Shown here piece after piece: positions 32,391 through 33,572 of a stretch of DNA of 33,572 bases. The translations under genes were made by a program, and so were the position numbers. Source of the stretch: an uncultured Clostridia bacterium (lineage in GTDB: Bacteria; Bacillota; Clostridia; Christensenellales; UBA1242); assembly GCA_944376845.1 (NCBI GenBank), contig CALWDZ010000013.1, forward strand, positions 1 through 33,572, given 5' to 3'. Each line of letters starts with the position of its first letter. Position 1 is the first letter of the stretch. Under the pieces are notes generated by a model that saw nothing but the letters and a program-made list of their open reading frames with translations, made no database searches and was not told where the DNA came from.

Positions 32391-33572
32391 ATGAGTTTTT
32401 GTAGTTTTTCATCACAACTTATTGCAGAAAACCAAACCGCAGTGGATAATATGTTCATTACTTCTTTTATGCCTTCGGCGCCTGCCGAATGTGTAAAGGT
32501 GTATCTTTATGGGCTTTTTGCTTGCACAGTGGCAAATCCAGCACACAATACAATAGAAGAATTTGCCAAAACACTAAATATGACACCTGAAGATATTGAA
32601 AGTGCGTTTATTTATTGGCAAGATCAAGGGCTTATACAAATACTGGACACCATACCCTTTGAAGTTAGGTTTTTACCTGTAAAAAATGCAAATATAAAAC
32701 ATCCAAAAATTAAAGACGGGAAATATAACTCCTTTAATTTACAGGCACAAGAAATATTAAGTGGTAGAATGATAACTCCAAATGAGTATTATGAATATTA
32801 CGCCACTATGGAAAGTTTGAAGATTGAACCTAGTGCACTTATTATGATAATAAAATATTGTGTTGACCTTAAAGGCGACAATGTGGGATATTCTTACATA
32901 CTCACCGTTGCAAAAAATTGGGCACAAGAAGGTGTAACCACCGCCAAGGCAGTGGAAGAAAAACTTCTTGATTATCAAAAAGACAGTGAAGATATTGCAA
33001 TCTTAACAAAAACTATGGGTATAAAACGTGCTCTTGACACATTTGAAAAAGACCTATTCAAAAAGTGGCTTAATATGGGTTTTAAGCCAAATGTCATAAA
33101 CTATGTAGCAAAAACACAAAAAAAGTCCAAAAATTCAGTCAATTTTAGATATTTGGATGTAATTTTGGAAAAATATTTCACAATGCGACTTTTTGACATT
33201 ATGGACATTGAGCAATATGAAAACACAAAAACACGCCTTTATGAACTTGCAAAAAATATATGCAAAAATCTTGGCGTATACTATGAAAATGTTGAACCTG
33301 TTGTTGAAAACTATGTAAGCGTTTGGGAGAATATGGGTTTTGATGATGACACCCTGCTACTAATTAGCAACTATTGCTTTAAAAATTCAGTGCGAACACT
33401 TGAATATATGGATAAACAAATTTTAAAATTTTTCAAACTTGGTATTGTCACCACCGAAGCACTAAATAACTATTTTGAAGATGTTTTGGACACAGAAAAT
33501 AAAATCAAAGACATTTTGAAAAAACTTGGAAGCGACCGAAATGTCAACAATATTGATAGAGAAATTTATAAT
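32391..33572 (+). CDS. DnaD-domain replication protein, 3' end beyond window
   Basis: The frame is open for 394 codons from the ATG at 32391 (GAGG upstream) to the end of the window with no stop. An N-terminal winged-helix-like part (about residues 25-105) is followed by a DnaB_2/DnaD C-terminal-like repeat (about 130-195), with YSYILTVAKNWAQEGVTTAK. Two further similar segments follow, around KKWLNMGFKPNVINYVAKTQ and VWENMGFDDDTLLLISNYC. Such proteins load the replicative helicase in Bacillota during initiation or restart. The helicase loader DnaI often lies just downstream in relatives, which would be outside this window. Confidence 0.85.
   Translation, partial: MSFCSFSSQLIAENQTAVDNMFITSFMPSAPAECVKVYLYGLFACTVANPAHNTIEEFAKTLNMTPEDIESAFIYWQDQGLIQILDTIPFEVRFLPVKNANIKHPKIKDGKYNSFNLQAQEILSGRMITPNEYYEYYATMESLKIEPSALIMIIKYCVDLKGDNVGYSYILTVAKNWAQEGVTTAKAVEEKLLDYQKDSEDIAILTKTMGIKRALDTFEKDLFKKWLNMGFKPNVINYVAKTQKKSKNSVNFRYLDVILEKYFTMRLFDIMDIEQYENTKTRLYELAKNICKNLGVYYENVEPVVENYVSVWENMGFDDDTLLLISNYCFKNSVRTLEYMDKQILKFFKLGIVTTEALNNYFEDVLDTENKIKDILKKLGSDRNVNNIDREIYN

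Noticed and set aside
32757..32978. 73-codon minus-strand ORF inside the DnaD-domain gene
   Set aside because: It is a shadow of the open plus-strand frame, which carries recognisable domains.

Overview
The window is AT-rich, densely coded DNA from a Gram-positive, Bacillota-type bacterium, probably an uncultured Clostridia-like lineage. Supporting signs are a DnaD-domain replication protein, SipW-type signal peptidases, Gram-positive lipoproteins, an EndoA-like MazF, a YycJ-like hydrolase, DUF1540 and YjzC-like small proteins, and Bacillota-type RpoB and RpoC. I see no rRNA, tRNA, CRISPR array, transposase or phage gene. Species-level placement is not possible from the sequence alone.

Layout. 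111-3621 (-): a heterodimeric ABC exporter behind a consensus promoter and a perfect palindromic operator. 3828-7317: a small accessory block with a TPR glycosyltransferase, two small membrane or secreted proteins, two bacterial-PH membrane proteins and a 53-residue YjzC-like protein. 7453-14709 (-): rpoB-rpoC with their own promoter, not joined to the usual ribosomal protein genes. 14929-18021 (-): two paralogous SipW-like signal peptidases with an unusual cytosolic tail, followed by one SipW-type exported protein. This is the most interesting locus. 18072-22913 (-): rplI, a YycJ-like hydrolase, an HtrA-like lipoprotein protease, two CPBP membrane proteases and tadA. 22991-26079: a DUF1540 protein (+) and nth-obgE-murB (-). 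26198-26775 (-): MazF with an unrecognised upstream partner. 26791-27060: a non-coding stretch of nested inverted repeats. 27061-29588 (-): tyrS, a short YigZ-type protein, recX and acpS, tightly overlapped. 29767-30614 (+): cdd-dtd. 30741-32210 (-): an M1 peptidase lipoprotein. 32391-end (+): a DnaD-domain protein cut by the window edge.

Two themes run through the window. First, about seven genes have no Shine-Dalgarno sequence but a promoter -10 box only 5-9 nt before the start codon, which implies leaderless mRNAs beside ordinary SD-led genes. Second, control signals are stacked: terminator hairpins share bases with promoters (20602-20645, 26080-26115) or enclose a start codon (21639-21684). 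A dispersed small palindromic repeat with a TCGCT..CGCTC core occurs at least seven times, with compensatory arm changes between copies.

All calls come from reading the sequence. No homology search, structure prediction or expression data was available.
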